A DNA stretch of 64,000 nucleotides. Origin: Torymus aiolomorphi. Its lineage: Eukaryota; Arthropoda; Insecta; Hymenoptera; Torymidae. The stretch is from contig CM070873.1 of NCBI GenBank assembly GCA_036365515.1, forward strand, positions 29,308,085 through 29,372,084, given 5' to 3'. This document shows positions 34,191-45,440 of the stretch, one piece after another. Numbering within the stretch: the first letter of the stretch is position 1; each line of letters starts with the position of its first letter. The notes under the pieces are model-generated. The model made no database searches. It worked only from the letters and a program-made list of their open reading frames with translations, and was not told the origin of the DNA. The position numbers were made by a program, and so were the translations under genes.

Positions 34191-35080
34191 GAGGGCGAGA
34201 AGAAAGTGGCGTAAGCCGCAGGGGAACCTATGCCTCATTTTCCCACGGATATATAAATATCCGTAGAAAAATTAGGTTCACCAGCGGCAAAGGCCATTTC
34301 TTCTCAGGAGCTAGGGGATAGGGGTTGGGAATCATGGAAAGAGGAGGAAGAGGAAAGTGGCTTTAGCCGCAGGGGAACCTGTGCAGGATTTTTCCACGGA
34401 TATATAAATATCCGTAGAAAAATTAGGCTCAGGTTCTCCAGCGGCAAAGGCCATTCATTCTCAGGGGGATAGGATAAGGTCGGGGATCTGGGAAAGGGAA
34501 AGCAGTGAGGGAGGAATGGAGAGGGAGAAGAATGTGGCGTAAGCCGCAGGAGAACCTATGCCCGATTTTTCCACGGATATATAAATATCCGTCGAAAAAT
34601 TGGGCTCAGGCTCCCCAGCGGGAAAGCAAGCCACTTCTTATCGAAGGATAGAGGGATAGGGATTGGGAATCGAGAAAGGGGGAGAGGGAGAGGAAAGTGG
34701 CGTAAACCGCAGGGGAACCTATGCCCGATTTTTCTGTGGATATTTAAATATCTGCAGGAAAATGAGGCCCAGGCTCTGCAGCGGCAAAGGCCATTTCTTC
34801 TCTGGGGAAAGGGATCGGGGAACGGAAAGGCGAGAAGAAAGTGGCGTAAGCCGCAGGGGAACCTATGCCCGATTTTTCTGCCAATATGTAAATATCTACC
34901 GGAAAATCAATACAGGTTCTCCCGCCGCTTCAACACATTTTCTTCTTGAGAGGAAGGTATTGGGAAAGGGGAGAAGCGACGCAAAATAGAGTTTGCCCTA
35001 GGGGAACCTATGCCCGATTTTTTCGCGGATATGATTAATATCTAGAGAAAAATCAAGCACCGTTTCTCCCGCAGCTCTAA
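34191..35080. repeat. Satellite F, ~150-bp unit, six copies, each with a long hairpin holding a TATA motif
   Basis: GTGGCGTAAGCCGCAGGGGA-type starts lie at 34206, 34357, 34534, 34697, 34841 and about 34990. Each unit then has a ~70-nt inverted repeat. The inner arms in early units are ACGGATAT and ATATCCGT around ATAA, so the loop region reads TATATAAATA. Outer arms (ATTTTTC/GAAAAAT and AACCT/AGGTT) extend the stem. In the fourth unit both arms changed together (CTGTGGATAT / ATATCTGCAG). Confidence 0.9.
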
Positions 35081-35119
35081 CCCATTTTGGTCTTAAGAGT
35101 GTGTGTATGTGTGTATGGC

Positions 35120-35140
35120 TGGGTGGGTTTGGGTGGGTTT

Positions 35141-35183
<43 letters not shown>
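35120..35183. repeat. (GT)n microsatellite
   Basis: GT run following GGGTGGGTTT repeats. It lies just upstream of a splice acceptor. Confidence 0.95.
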
Positions 35184-35186
<3 letters not shown>

Positions 35187-36479
35187 CATTCCCGTTAAAT
35201 TTTTCAAAATTATCCTCACTTTGTTTTCATTTCCTTTCAGTAAATATTTCTAATCATCACGAGTAGGAAAACTACATCTAGATGTCTGCGATTTCCGTCA
35301 GATTCGGAATCAGAAGATGTTCGAGATATCTCCGCAGTCGAGATTATTGATCTTTGTTTATCCGAGGATGAACATGAGGTAAACAGTGACGTACAAATGT
35401 TGCACAACAAAACTTCTGATTCCCCTTATCAGAGATGAAGAATAAAATTTGCTCTTGTATATTGGTTTCAGCAGCAGCAGTAGCTGCAGCAGCACGAACC
35501 CGTCCACCACCAACAACAACAGCATGACATAAAAGTCCTTTCAGAGGATATGAAGAAGAAGGACGTGGATCGTTGGAGAGCTATATGCGACTCAGAGTCA
35601 GAAGATGTAAAAATAAATTAATATACTATTAGAAATCTTTAATACTAGTAAGTACTAAGTAAGTTTATTCACGTTTTATTTTCCAGGAAGTAGACGTATC
35701 TTCTTCAAAACGCTTAATTCAACGTGTGGAAAATGCTGACATATCTATTTCGTCGTGCATTGACGCCATTTCTGGTGATGGTGATGGTGGTGGCGGTAAT
35801 GATGGTGAGTTATGTGTCATAGAAGGAGTAGAAGATATTACACTTTGTGGCAGTTATTTTTTATAAAATGAAAATAAATAAGCTCTTTGATATCGTGATT
35901 TTAAAATATTTATTCCGCAGGAAAAATAAAACAGCATTAGAATTGTCAACGAAGATGAATTTGCTTCGCATTCGGCCTCAGCTGACATCGATTCACTAGC
36001 GATAGTAATGTCGTCGCTGGCACCCGTGAGCTTCAAAGGCTGCGTATCAATCCCGGTAAAAAAATTACGCTCCATTCCTGAACTTAATAAGAAGATTACT
36101 TCCGTTCTTGAGGCTCAACTCAAATTGCCAGAAAAACAGTATTGGTACCAGTTTAGACTGTTTGGTACTGGTGCACAGAGCATATATTGCATGTACAATA
36201 TTACCCAAGTAAACTCTCCTATTGGTGGCATACGGGAAGATTTTTTTATTAATATTCTGAAGGCAGCTGCTTCTACCCTACCTATGAATTGTCGAAGCCG
36301 TGCTCACAATATAGCTTCGTTTACGTACTATGATCGACGGTCTACAGTAGCTATTCACGTGGATGATTGGCCGACTCTGATTCGAGAGATGGACCGCATA
36401 CTGAGTACCAATGAGTTTGTCATAAAACATAAAATTGGCCATCTCTTATTTTATGGTGAGTTGATTTAACATTATTTTT

Positions 36480-36745
36480 TGTACCGCAAGCACGATTTTC
36501 GCGTTTTTTGAACCTATTAATAGAGCCGAAAGCGATCGCTTGCCAACCAGCGAACGGGAAAACCTGAAAAACGCCCGCTGTCGTTTGTTTTTGAATGGAG
36601 TTTTTAAGATTGCTTAAAAAAATCATCGATATTTTGAAAAAACGCAAAAATCTCGTCTTCGGTTCGCAAACGCACTCGCCTGCGGTTCGTACTAGCTCAC
36701 CTTCGACTCGCACTGCAATCCCACACTCGGTCTAAAAAAATCCAC
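36480..36745. other. GC-richer insertion-like segment in an intron of the unknown gene
   Basis: Contrasts in composition with its surroundings and has repeated TCG/GCA-rich words (TCGCCTGCGGTTCG, CTTCGACTCGCACTGC). No coding or terminal repeat was recognised. Confidence 0.35.
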
Positions 36746-37462
36746 TTTACGCCCTTGGCACACAATATACTATTACATCATCATCGTGGATTTCTGAATA
36801 ATATCTAAATATATGAAATCAGCTTGCATTCACGGACGCCAGTCGCCCTACAACGAGACCACTTTAGACGATATGCTGGGCCAAATGTGTATCAATCCGC
36901 ACTCGCCAAGCATAGTATTATTACAAGTACACCATGGCATCAACGTAACAACTCCACAGGGTACTGCTCTTTTTATTGAAACAAAATAATTAAAAAGTGC
37001 CTTAAACACTTACGAATTGGCGCAACCTCGTAAAGTGTCCAATTTCCATACGTGCTTCTTTGGAAATTTTGGACACGCAACGTAAGTAACCACAGTATCT
37101 ATTTTTAATTATTCGTCAAATATAAATTACTTCACTCTTTGTTTTCGGAGCGGGGGTTGAGTTAAATTATATTACACATTCGTTTTTTAGAGATTTTCGT
37201 TTTTGAGTAAAAAAATATTACTAAATTTTTAAACTACTGGATTATTAGATGTAGCTAAGAACTTATAATTAATGTTATTCATTAATATTTCAGAGTTCAG
37301 TGTAAATGGTCTAATAACCAGTGCTTGACTTATTTCCAAACGTACAACCATGCCGACCACCTTATATCAGTACAAAGATGCGGTCTTTTGGTACAATCGA
37401 TCCTCTTGGGCGCTAATCATTGCGAGTAAATACAATCAAATTTTATTGTTATAAATATATAT

Positions 37463-37710
37463 GAGTCTGGAACGGTCCCTTTCGGGACGGGCTTAAACAA
37501 TCAAAGAATGAATGTAGAAACAACGTTATAAATATTGCACAATGATCCTTGACTAAAGAAATAATGACCCCCAGGTTATTGACTTTCGCAGCGACGGCTG
37601 CGGCGCCCGCTTTTAGTACCGAAATCACGGAAAAATTACTAAAGAAATAATATCTTTCTGTTGTGGCAAGCTCCTTAATCGACTCGGAAAGTACCGTTCC
37701 AGATATTTAT
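37463..37710 (+). mobile_element. Small MITE-like insertion carrying the dispersed hairpin repeat
   Basis: Inverted ends TCTGGAACGGTCC and GTACCGTTCCAGA bound about 248 bp. 37548-37655 inside is a copy of the hairpin repeat also found at 10210 and 11820-11886, with stem CGCAGC / GCTGCG. No clear target duplication. Confidence 0.6.
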
Positions 37711-38261
37711 GTATATGTATTTATATTGTTATATAAATGAAAAATGATGTGATTCTTTATAGCCAAAAAAAAACCTGGAGATACTTAAAAAAATGGCAAC
37801 CGATGTAAGAGCCACTCTGAATTGTTTTACGGAATATTACCGGGTATTGCGCGAAGGCAACGTACTTCGGTTGGAGGCCGTGTACTCGACGAATTCTCTT
37901 GTCGAAATGCGAATATTTTTAAACAAAGTGAACAAACAGCCTTCATTAGCATCTGTCTTGGCGAAAGAAGGGTGCATATTGCAATTTTCGAATTGGACTG
38001 CGTACGTAGACGAATGCATTGGCAAAAGTATTCGTACCATACAAGAAGCTATGGTAGCTTCCGCGTCGACTGGTATTGAATAATTCAACCAAGAGCGAAA
38101 AACTGAGCCATTCACTAAACCATCAATGGAATATTTTTTCAAACGTCACCAAGGCAGTAAAGTAAACGTTACTTTTGGAGGAAAAGTCACATATACCGAC
38201 ATCAAAAAAGCGATAGTTTGCCCCAATACAACAATAGACTATATTGTGAAAGCTCTGTTCT

Positions 38262-40915
38262 TCAAGGTCTTAGATGATTTGGCCCTAATAAAGGATGAAA
38301 TCTAGAACATTTTTCAAAATTGCTCATCTCCGCTAGGTCCTTCGACCCCAAAGGATATTCCATCCACTAGAGCAGGAAGATATAGTCGGGTATTGTGACT
38401 AGTAGTAGACGGATTAGATCCCAATATACGAAGAAAAATTTTTTTCCTCCAAATTTGGCCAAAATTCATATATAGGGGTATTTTTCGCTGCTCTTTCGAT
38501 TGGAGCTATGATTTTTGCAATATCTGAAAATTTATGAAAATTATTAATTTCCTATTGGCTCTACGGCCCTATAACCTACTCCATTCGAAAGAGCAGCGAA
38601 AAAAACCCCTATATATGAATTTAGGCGAAATACGGAGGAAAAAAATTTTACTTCGTTTATTGGCATCTAATCCGTTTAAAATCGCTCAAAAATAGAAAAT
38701 TTCAATTTTATCAGCCTACTAGTCAGAATACCCGACTATATCTTCCTGTTCTAGTGGATGGAAAATCTTTTGGGGTCGAAGGACGTAGGGGAGAGGAGCA
38801 ATTTTAAAAAATGTTCTAGATTTCTTCGTTTAATTGGGCCAAATCGCTAGAAAACCCAAAATATCCATTTTCTAATGCCACCAATCACTATACGCGACTA
38901 TTTTTTTCCGCTCTATCGAATGGAGTAGGTTATAGGGCCGTAGAGCCAATGGGAAAGTAATAATTTTCAGAAATTTTGTGATATTGCAAAAATCATAGCG
39001 CCAATCGAAAGAGCAGCGAAAAATACCCCTATATATGAATTGTGGCTAAATTTGGAGGAAAAAAATTTTTCTTCGTTTTTAGGGATCTAATCCGTTTAGA
39101 ATCGCTCAAAAATACAAAATTTCAATTTTCTAAGCCTACTAGTCAGAATATCCGACTATATCTTCCCGCTCTAGTTCATGGAACATCTTTTGGGGTCGAA
39201 GGACCTAGGGGAGAGGAGCAATTTTGAAAAATGTTCTAGATTTCTTCGTTTATTTGGGCCAAATCGATTTCAAATCGCTAGAAAACCCAAAATATTCATT
39301 GTCTAATGACACCAATCATTATACGCGACTATCTTTTTCCGCTCTATCGAATGGAGTAGGTTTTAGGGCCGTAGAGCCAATAGGAAAGTAATAATTTACA
39401 GAAATTTTGAGATATTGCAAAAAGCATAGCACCAATCGAAAGAGCAGCGAAAAATACCCCTATATATGAATTTTGGCGAAATTTGGAAAAAATAATTTTT
39501 CTTCGTTTATTGGGATCTAATCCGTTCAAAATCACCCAAAAATGCAAAATTTCAATTTTTTCATCCTACTAGACACAATACCCGACCATATCATCCCGCT
39601 CTAGTGGATGGAACATCTTTTGGGCTCGAAGTACCTAGCGGAGAGGAGCAATTTTGAAAAATGTTCTAGATTTCTTCGTTTATTTGGGCCAAATCGACTT
39701 TAAATCGCTTGAAAACCCAAAATATCCATTTTCTAATCCCACCATTCACTATACGCGACTATTTTTTTCCGCTCTATCTAATGGAGTAGGTGATAGGGCC
39801 GTAGAGCCAACAGGAAAGTAGTAATTTTCAGAAATTTTGAGATTTTGCAAAAAGCATAGCACCAATCGGAAGAGCAGCGAAAAATACCCCTATATATGGA
39901 TTTTGGTGAAATTTGGAGGAAAAAAATTTTTCTTCGTTTATTGGGATCTAATCCGTTCAAAATCGCCCAAAAATGCAAAATTTCAATTTTCTCATCCTAC
40001 TAGACACAATACCCGACCATATCATTCTGCTCTAGTGGATGGAACATCTTTTGGGCTCGAAGTACCTAGCGGAGAGGAGCAATTTTGAAAAATGTTCTAG
40101 ATTTCTTCGTTTATTTGGGCCAAATCGATTTCAGATCGCTAGAAAATCCAAAATGTCCATTTTCTAATGTCACCAATCACTATACGCGACTATTTTTTTC
40201 CGCTCTATCGAATGGAGTAGGTTTTAGGGCCGTAGAGCCAATAGGAAAGTAATAATTTTCAGAAATTTTGAGATATTGCAAAAAGCATAGCATCAATCGA
40301 AAGAGCAGCGAAAAATACCCCTATATATGAATTTTGGCGAAATTTAGAGGAAAAAAATTTTTCTTCGTTTATTGGGATCTAATCCGTTCAAAATCGCCGA
40401 AAAATGCAAAATTTCAATTTTTTCATCCTACTAGACACAATACCCGACCATATCATCCCGCTCTAGTGGATGGGACATCTTTTGGGGTCGAAGTACCTAG
40501 GGGAGAGGAGCAATTTTGAAAAATGTTCTAGATTTCTTCGTTTATTTGGGCCAAATCGACTTCAAATCGCTTGAAAACCCAAAATATCCATTTTCTAATC
40601 CCACCAATCACTATACGAGACTATTTTTTTCCGCTCTATCGAATGGGGTAGGTTATAGGGCCGTAGAGCCCATAGGAAAGTAATAATTTTCAGAAATTTT
40701 GAGATATTGCAAAAAGCATAGTACCAATCGAAAGAGCAGCGAAAAATGCCCCTATATATGAATTTTGGCGAAATTTGGAGGAAAAAAATTTTTCTTCGTT
40801 TATTGGGATTTAATCCGTTCAAAATCGCCCAAAAATGCAAAATTTCAATTTTCTTATCCTACTAGACACAATACCCGACTATATCATCCTGCTCTAGTGG
40901 ATGGAACATCTTTGA
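38262..40915. repeat. Satellite A, second diverged block, mostly inverted, with an orientation switch
   Basis: 38262-38585 is in the same orientation as the first array. From about 38586 to 40915 the same ~430-bp unit runs on the opposite strand, about 5.4 copies (landmark CTATCGAATGGAGTAGG at 38916, 39345 and so on). Copies here are visibly more diverged from each other than in the 1-7515 array. The block truncates the unknown gene on its left. Confidence 0.93.
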
Positions 40916-41575
40916 TGCCATCCACCCCATTCAGATATATAGAGCCGTTCTCGAGAAATTATGATTTTAAAAAAATGTCAAAAAATTTTTAACCTCAAAT
41001 ATCTCTGAAATTGATGGACCAATCATTTTGCCCAAAAAACTCGACCGAGAACTATAAAAAATCTACCACTAAAAGGAATTTTGAAGCCATTAAGTCAATT
41101 TTACTCTTGTAATCGTTGGACATACAAAATTAATTTTTTTCATTTTTCAATTTTTTACTCAAAATCTAGCCTACAGAATGTATTCAAATTTTAACAGATT
41201 ATTGCTATTTATATTCTGTATTATCATGATTTTTCTCAAAAAAATTGACCGTTAAGTTTAGGAGTTATAAGCTTCTAAAAAAAAACACGTTTTTGTTAAT
41301 AACAAAAGAACTGTGATAGCTAGAAACTTTTTTTTTTTTAGAAAATATAGGTATTTTAATTCTCTTTCGAACGCCACCCATCAGATTCTAATAACTCGAT
41401 CCTATCATTAAAAAAAATCAAAAAACAGCTTTGAGAAAATCGAAAATTTGAAAAAAAAACAAAAACGCATCGCCCCAATAAAAAACGGATTTTTGACCCA
41501 CCATCACGCAAAAAAAACAAAAAAAAATGAGAGCTGTCCGGTAAAAATCGACCGTGTAGAAGCTGAGATCCAGGC
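40916..41575. other. AT-rich spacer containing a dispersed AACCTCAAATATCTC motif
   Basis: The words TTTTAACCTCAAATATCTC and nearby text recur near 44265 and 55055, suggesting a degenerate dispersed repeat. No coding. Confidence 0.5.
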
Positions 41576-41576
41576 G

Positions 41577-41613
<37 letters not shown>

Positions 41614-41682
41614 AGACACGCACACATACACACACGCACACACACACACACAGACACACACACACACACACACACACATCCA
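41576..41682. repeat. (CA)n microsatellite
   Basis: ACACAC with GACA/CGCA interruptions. Frames across it are artefacts. Confidence 0.97.
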
Positions 41683-41774
41683 TAAAGACATTTTTCAAAA
41701 ACCATGTATTTTGATTCCTAAGACCTCGGAACACAATTATAACATGTTTTTACAGCAACTCAAAAATTTACTAT

Positions 41775-42015
41775 CATAAAGCTTCCTCTAGGAGGAAGCA
41801 AAAAAATCCGACTTTTTTTACGACCACTTCAGAAGGTTAACTTCCCCTCCTAATAAGTAACTTCCGGCCATGCACTTACACTCACACACTTACACCCACG
41901 CACATACATGCACGCACTTACATCCACGCACTTACGCCCACATCATGTGCCCACGCACATACGCCCACACACTTATGCCCACGCACTCACGCCCACGCAT
42001 CTATGCCCACTTACT
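41775..42015. repeat. Short palindrome and CCCACGCACTTA-type minisatellite
   Basis: GCTTCCTC / GAGGAAGC arms lie at about 41780-41800. They are followed at 41875-42010 by a ~12-bp degenerate repeat of the CACGCACTTACGCC type. Confidence 0.75.
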
Positions 42016-42055
42016 CTGCCTTTTACAGGATTGAGACTGTCATTTGTACTTTAAA

Positions 42056-42095
42056 TGTATCAAAGAGCGCGAGAGCGCTCCGAAGGCAAGTTAAT
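42056..42095. repeat. GC-rich stem-loop shared with the Penelope-like region
   Basis: GAGCGC-GAGA-GCGCTC stem-loop followed by CGAAGGCAAGT. A close match on the opposite strand lies at 47543-47578, between the two halves of the Penelope-like element. Confidence 0.6.
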
Positions 42096-42487
42096 ATAAT
42101 ACGTTAAATTAAATAATTTCAATAAATTATTGTATATACAATTTCTGTTCTATCATTTAATTTGAATGAGAATAAAAATTGTCCAGCTACATTATAGCTT
42201 CGATAAATACGTCAGTTATTCTCATCGTTTTATATAGTTATAATGTTTGTTGATTTGTATTTACGTATTGGTGTGTTTTGATTACCTACGAAAGTTTGAT
42301 AGCGATATATTTATATATACTATTTATATATACGGCGATGTAGCCTTGTTATCGGACGTAGAGCTTCTGGCTCTTAAAATACGTACGACGATAACAACTA
42401 TATTGTATGTATTTTTTACTAATTTCTCTTTGTGAGTACAACGGAAAATAACCATGTTTAAGATTCTATTGTTCTTTGTTTTTGTAG

Positions 42488-42545
42488 TGAAATAAATGTT
42501 CACCTGATGAGGCTAGAAAACTGACTAGCGAAGCGTTGTGGCTTT
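42488..42545 (+). ncRNA. Hammerhead-ribozyme-like motif 2
   Basis: CTGATGAG (exact core) is followed by stem GCTAG / CTAGC and then GAAGCGTT. TCAC before the core pairs with GTGG after GTT, giving a 4-bp stem I. The conserved GAAA reads GAAG, which should weaken cleavage. Order and sizes fit minimal type I hammerheads of Penelope-like elements. Confidence 0.5.
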
Positions 42546-42839
42546 TTTGAAAATGCAAATTTAAAGTGTTTATTTTTTTTTTTTTTACCTGGGTTGATCT
42601 TCACCATCGTTTCTTATCATTGAACGTTTATTTGTATATTGTCGTATATTGCCGTACCAGTGCTTAATTTTTTTACTTGATTTTTTTTTATAATTGTGAG
42701 TCAAAGTTCAATTTTTTTTATTTTTCTTTTTTTTGCCAGCTCATTTTTGAAAATATTGCTGCCGATTAATTAATTAAAAAGTTTCTCTAAAAACAAGATT
42801 TTTCGTAAAGATTTTAGATACATCTTCAGTCGAAGATTG

Positions 42840-43410
42840 ATGTTTAATCTTCGGTTTGAAAATTTAATTTTCTGTTAAATTGAGTAATTTCATCATGTAC
42901 ATCTGTTTCATTATCTGTATTTATTTTTTTTAATTTACAAAGTGCTTTATCACAACCTTTATGAATATAATTAAAAATATACTTTATACTTTGAATCGAA
43001 GCACAATACTCAACATTTATGTGGCATTTATATTTTTTTAATAAAAAACTATTATATGATACAACCATAGAATTGTCTACAGAAACTGGTTTTTGGTTAT
43101 TTCTAATTTTAGATCTTAAGTTTTTTGAAACATTATTTTTTCTTCTATATTCTGGATAACCATTTTTTTGAAATTTTGTAAAATTGGTGAATGTTAAATT
43201 TTTGGAAAATTTTTTTTACATATTGGTTTATTTTTAACATAACATGGTGAATGATTAGTATGAGGGTCACGAAGCATATATTTAATAACTAATTTATGCA
43301 ATTCTTCGTCACCTTTTATAGACGGAATTTCCGCAAATATATACTTATGAATTTTTTCAGGCGATAATAAAATTGCATTCTTTCTACAAACCTGACTTTG
43401 CATAAATACA
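42840..43410 (-). mobile_element. Helitron fragment (Rep/helicase N-terminal region), decayed
   Basis: On the minus strand, 43403-43194 reads PEKIHKYIFAEIPSIKGDEE, then CYVKNKPICKKNFPKI. A frame change leads to KNGYPEYRRKN, and 43068-42844 reads VVSYNSFLLKKYKCHINVEY, then SIKYIFNYIHKGCDKAL. These blocks, in this order, are characteristic of the Helitron helicase-like N-terminal domain (GYPxYRR, V-x-YN-x-xL-x-KY-x-x-HINVE). Rep catalytic histidines and the helicase are absent, so this is a fragment. No Helitron termini were identified. Confidence 0.85.
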
Positions 43411-45060
43411 TTATTTCAAAGTATATATAAAATCATATTTAAAAACATTTACTCATTGTCAGTATTCTAAACGAGCACGTAGGAAGGTTCCACCTTGGCG
43501 AAGCGCGTTTAAAAGCTCCTATTTCACAAGGAAAGTGGGTAACCTTTGGGTCACGAATTTGTACCAAATTGAAATATCTTGTTTTAGCGTAACAAAATAT
43601 TGAACCCCTGTTCTAGGATTTATTCTTATTGGCCTCTTTTCTCGAGATATGTGCCATGTTATCTTAAAAATGCGTTATTTTGCTAAAAAATGATGTCTCT
43701 TCTATTGTATGTAACTTTACAAGTATTCCTATTACGAAAATGAGCGAAAAAAATTATAAAAGTAGGAAGAACAAACTTTATTTTAAGCACTGTTTCGACT
43801 AAAAATATCTACTCTGAGATCAACTTACTCACATTTTCAAAATCATATATAATAACACCATCTTAATAAAAAAAATATTATGTAAACACAAATATCAGTG
43901 GCAGCTAATAAAAACATTTACGTAACTTTGTAAAGACAAAATGAGTGTATATATAATTATATGCCCGTGAACCATAAACGTTTAAACTTTAAAATTTTTA
44001 TCTGAAAATTGAGTGAGGGTAATTCTTACTATATTCACCGCAATTATTCGATAAAATTTGTTCAAACTCAAAATAATTGGCAAGCGTATCTGACAAATTT
44101 CATGTTTCCGCAGAGCTTGCTGTAAATTAACTTCAATAAAAAACAAAAGCAAGTAAACAACACGAGCGCGTATCGCGCGTCATTTCCATTTTCTAGTAAC
44201 ATATATACATAAAACCGTTTCTGAAAAACTGCGATTTGAAAAGAGGTCCAAAGCAGTTTTAACCTCAAATATCTCTAACATTTATAAATTAATTCTTGTA
44301 TTACCATAAGAACTCATATAATAAATAATATACAAACTCTACATCTCTACAAAATTTCATCAAAATTAAAACAATTTTACTCTAGTTATTGTGCAACAAA
44401 AAAAGTCATTTTCAGAAATACCATAATTTTAAATATCAAATATCTCAAAAACTAACCATATAATCTGGATGAGATTTTACATAGGCATTGCCTATATCAC
44501 ATACAAAATAGTCTATAGATTTCAAACTGATACATGAAGTTGTCATTAAAAAATTACGATTTTGAAAAAAACGTAAAAAAATTTTAACCTTAAATATCTT
44601 TAAAAATTATGTGACAATTCTTTGACCTAAAGGACTCTGTTAAAAGAATGATGACGAAAATGTGAAGCCGAAATAAAACCTTTGCGATTAGTCAAGACCG
44701 TTTAGATGGAACCCGTGATTGGTCTGCAGTGATGTTAGCTATTAGCTTAAGGTCTTAACTGATTCGTCCAAATAAAACCCATATAATTTGAAATTATGAA
44801 ATATTTATACTAAAGATATAAATTATAAATTGTATTAATGACTTAAAGTTTAATATTGTATAACAAAAAGTATTATTATTTTGTCTGTAGTTATAATTAT
44901 GAAGGATTATGAAAACTGTTCTGAATACGGTTAAATTTCTATCCTCGAAATTTTTGTATTTTAGGAATAAACTAAAAATAAATATAAATACAATCCAAGT
45001 TTTAATAGAAAATATTGGATAAATTTGTGTATGTTAAAAAATAAAATGAATTTTAAATTC
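43411..45060. other. AT-rich spacer with a dispersed repeat at about 43840-44280
   Basis: 43900-44280 shares words in both orientations with 54900-55260 (ATATCAGTGGCAGCTAATAA; TTTTAACCTCAAATATCTC), so an old dispersed element is likely. No gene recognised. Confidence 0.5.
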
Positions 45061-45440
45061 ATAATATTTCAGTATTAATTGTATAGGATGTAACGAACAC
45101 TTTGTATTTCGCGCGTGATCACGTCCCGCGCACGGCTAGAAAATTAATTTGCGCAAGGGCCGATCATCGCAAGCGAGAAGCGGTAGCAAGGTATGGCACA
45201 AGGGAGGAAAGGACACTCATTCTCTTTCCACTTGGGACCATTTAGCGAGCAACACCTCCTGGGACATCGCCGAGGTAATTCATCCGGCTACAGACACGAG
45301 TCCATTGCGACCACTGGCGAACGACATAGTATTGCATCCCCAAGACTGAGGTTACTGTCGAGGTGGATTTCAGGGCGGGGTCCAAAGTTTGGAATGGCCA
45401 TTTCGACATATAAGCATTTTTATTTTTGATTCTGGTCCGT
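45061..45440. other. GC-richer segment, possible LTR or element remnant
   Basis: It begins near TGTAACGAACAC and is clearly GC-richer than its flanks. Short open frames lack any recognisable domain. It could be an LTR fragment, but no partner LTR or primer site was found. Confidence 0.3.

Larger units (their letters stand above)
35241..38262 (+). pseudogene. Large protein of unknown family, copy 2 (broken, cut by satellite)
   Basis: Likely exons are 35241-35378 (acidic, SDSESEDVRDISAVEIID), 35472-35606 (Gln-rich, CDSESED), 35687-35804, about 35940-36455, 36823-37081, 37294-37425 and 37764-38262. Most have GT-AG borders, and 36455/36823 and 37081/37294 match in phase. From ADIDSLAIV to ALFFK it aligns with copy 1, including VDDWPTLIREMDRIL and FSNWTAYVDECIG. 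In-frame stops lie at 35481 (TAG), 36987 (TAA) and 38081 (TAA). One junction before 37764 is off by one base in an A run. The last exon runs into satellite A. An insertion at 37463-37710 sits in an intron. Whether the acidic first exons belong to this gene is uncertain. Confidence 0.5.

Noticed and set aside
41356..41734. Cys/Val and Thr/His-rich frames
   Set aside because: Translations of the (CA)n microsatellite.
45149..45429. Two overlapping plus-strand frames in a GC-richer segment
   Set aside because: No domain or conserved motif; composition alone keeps them open.
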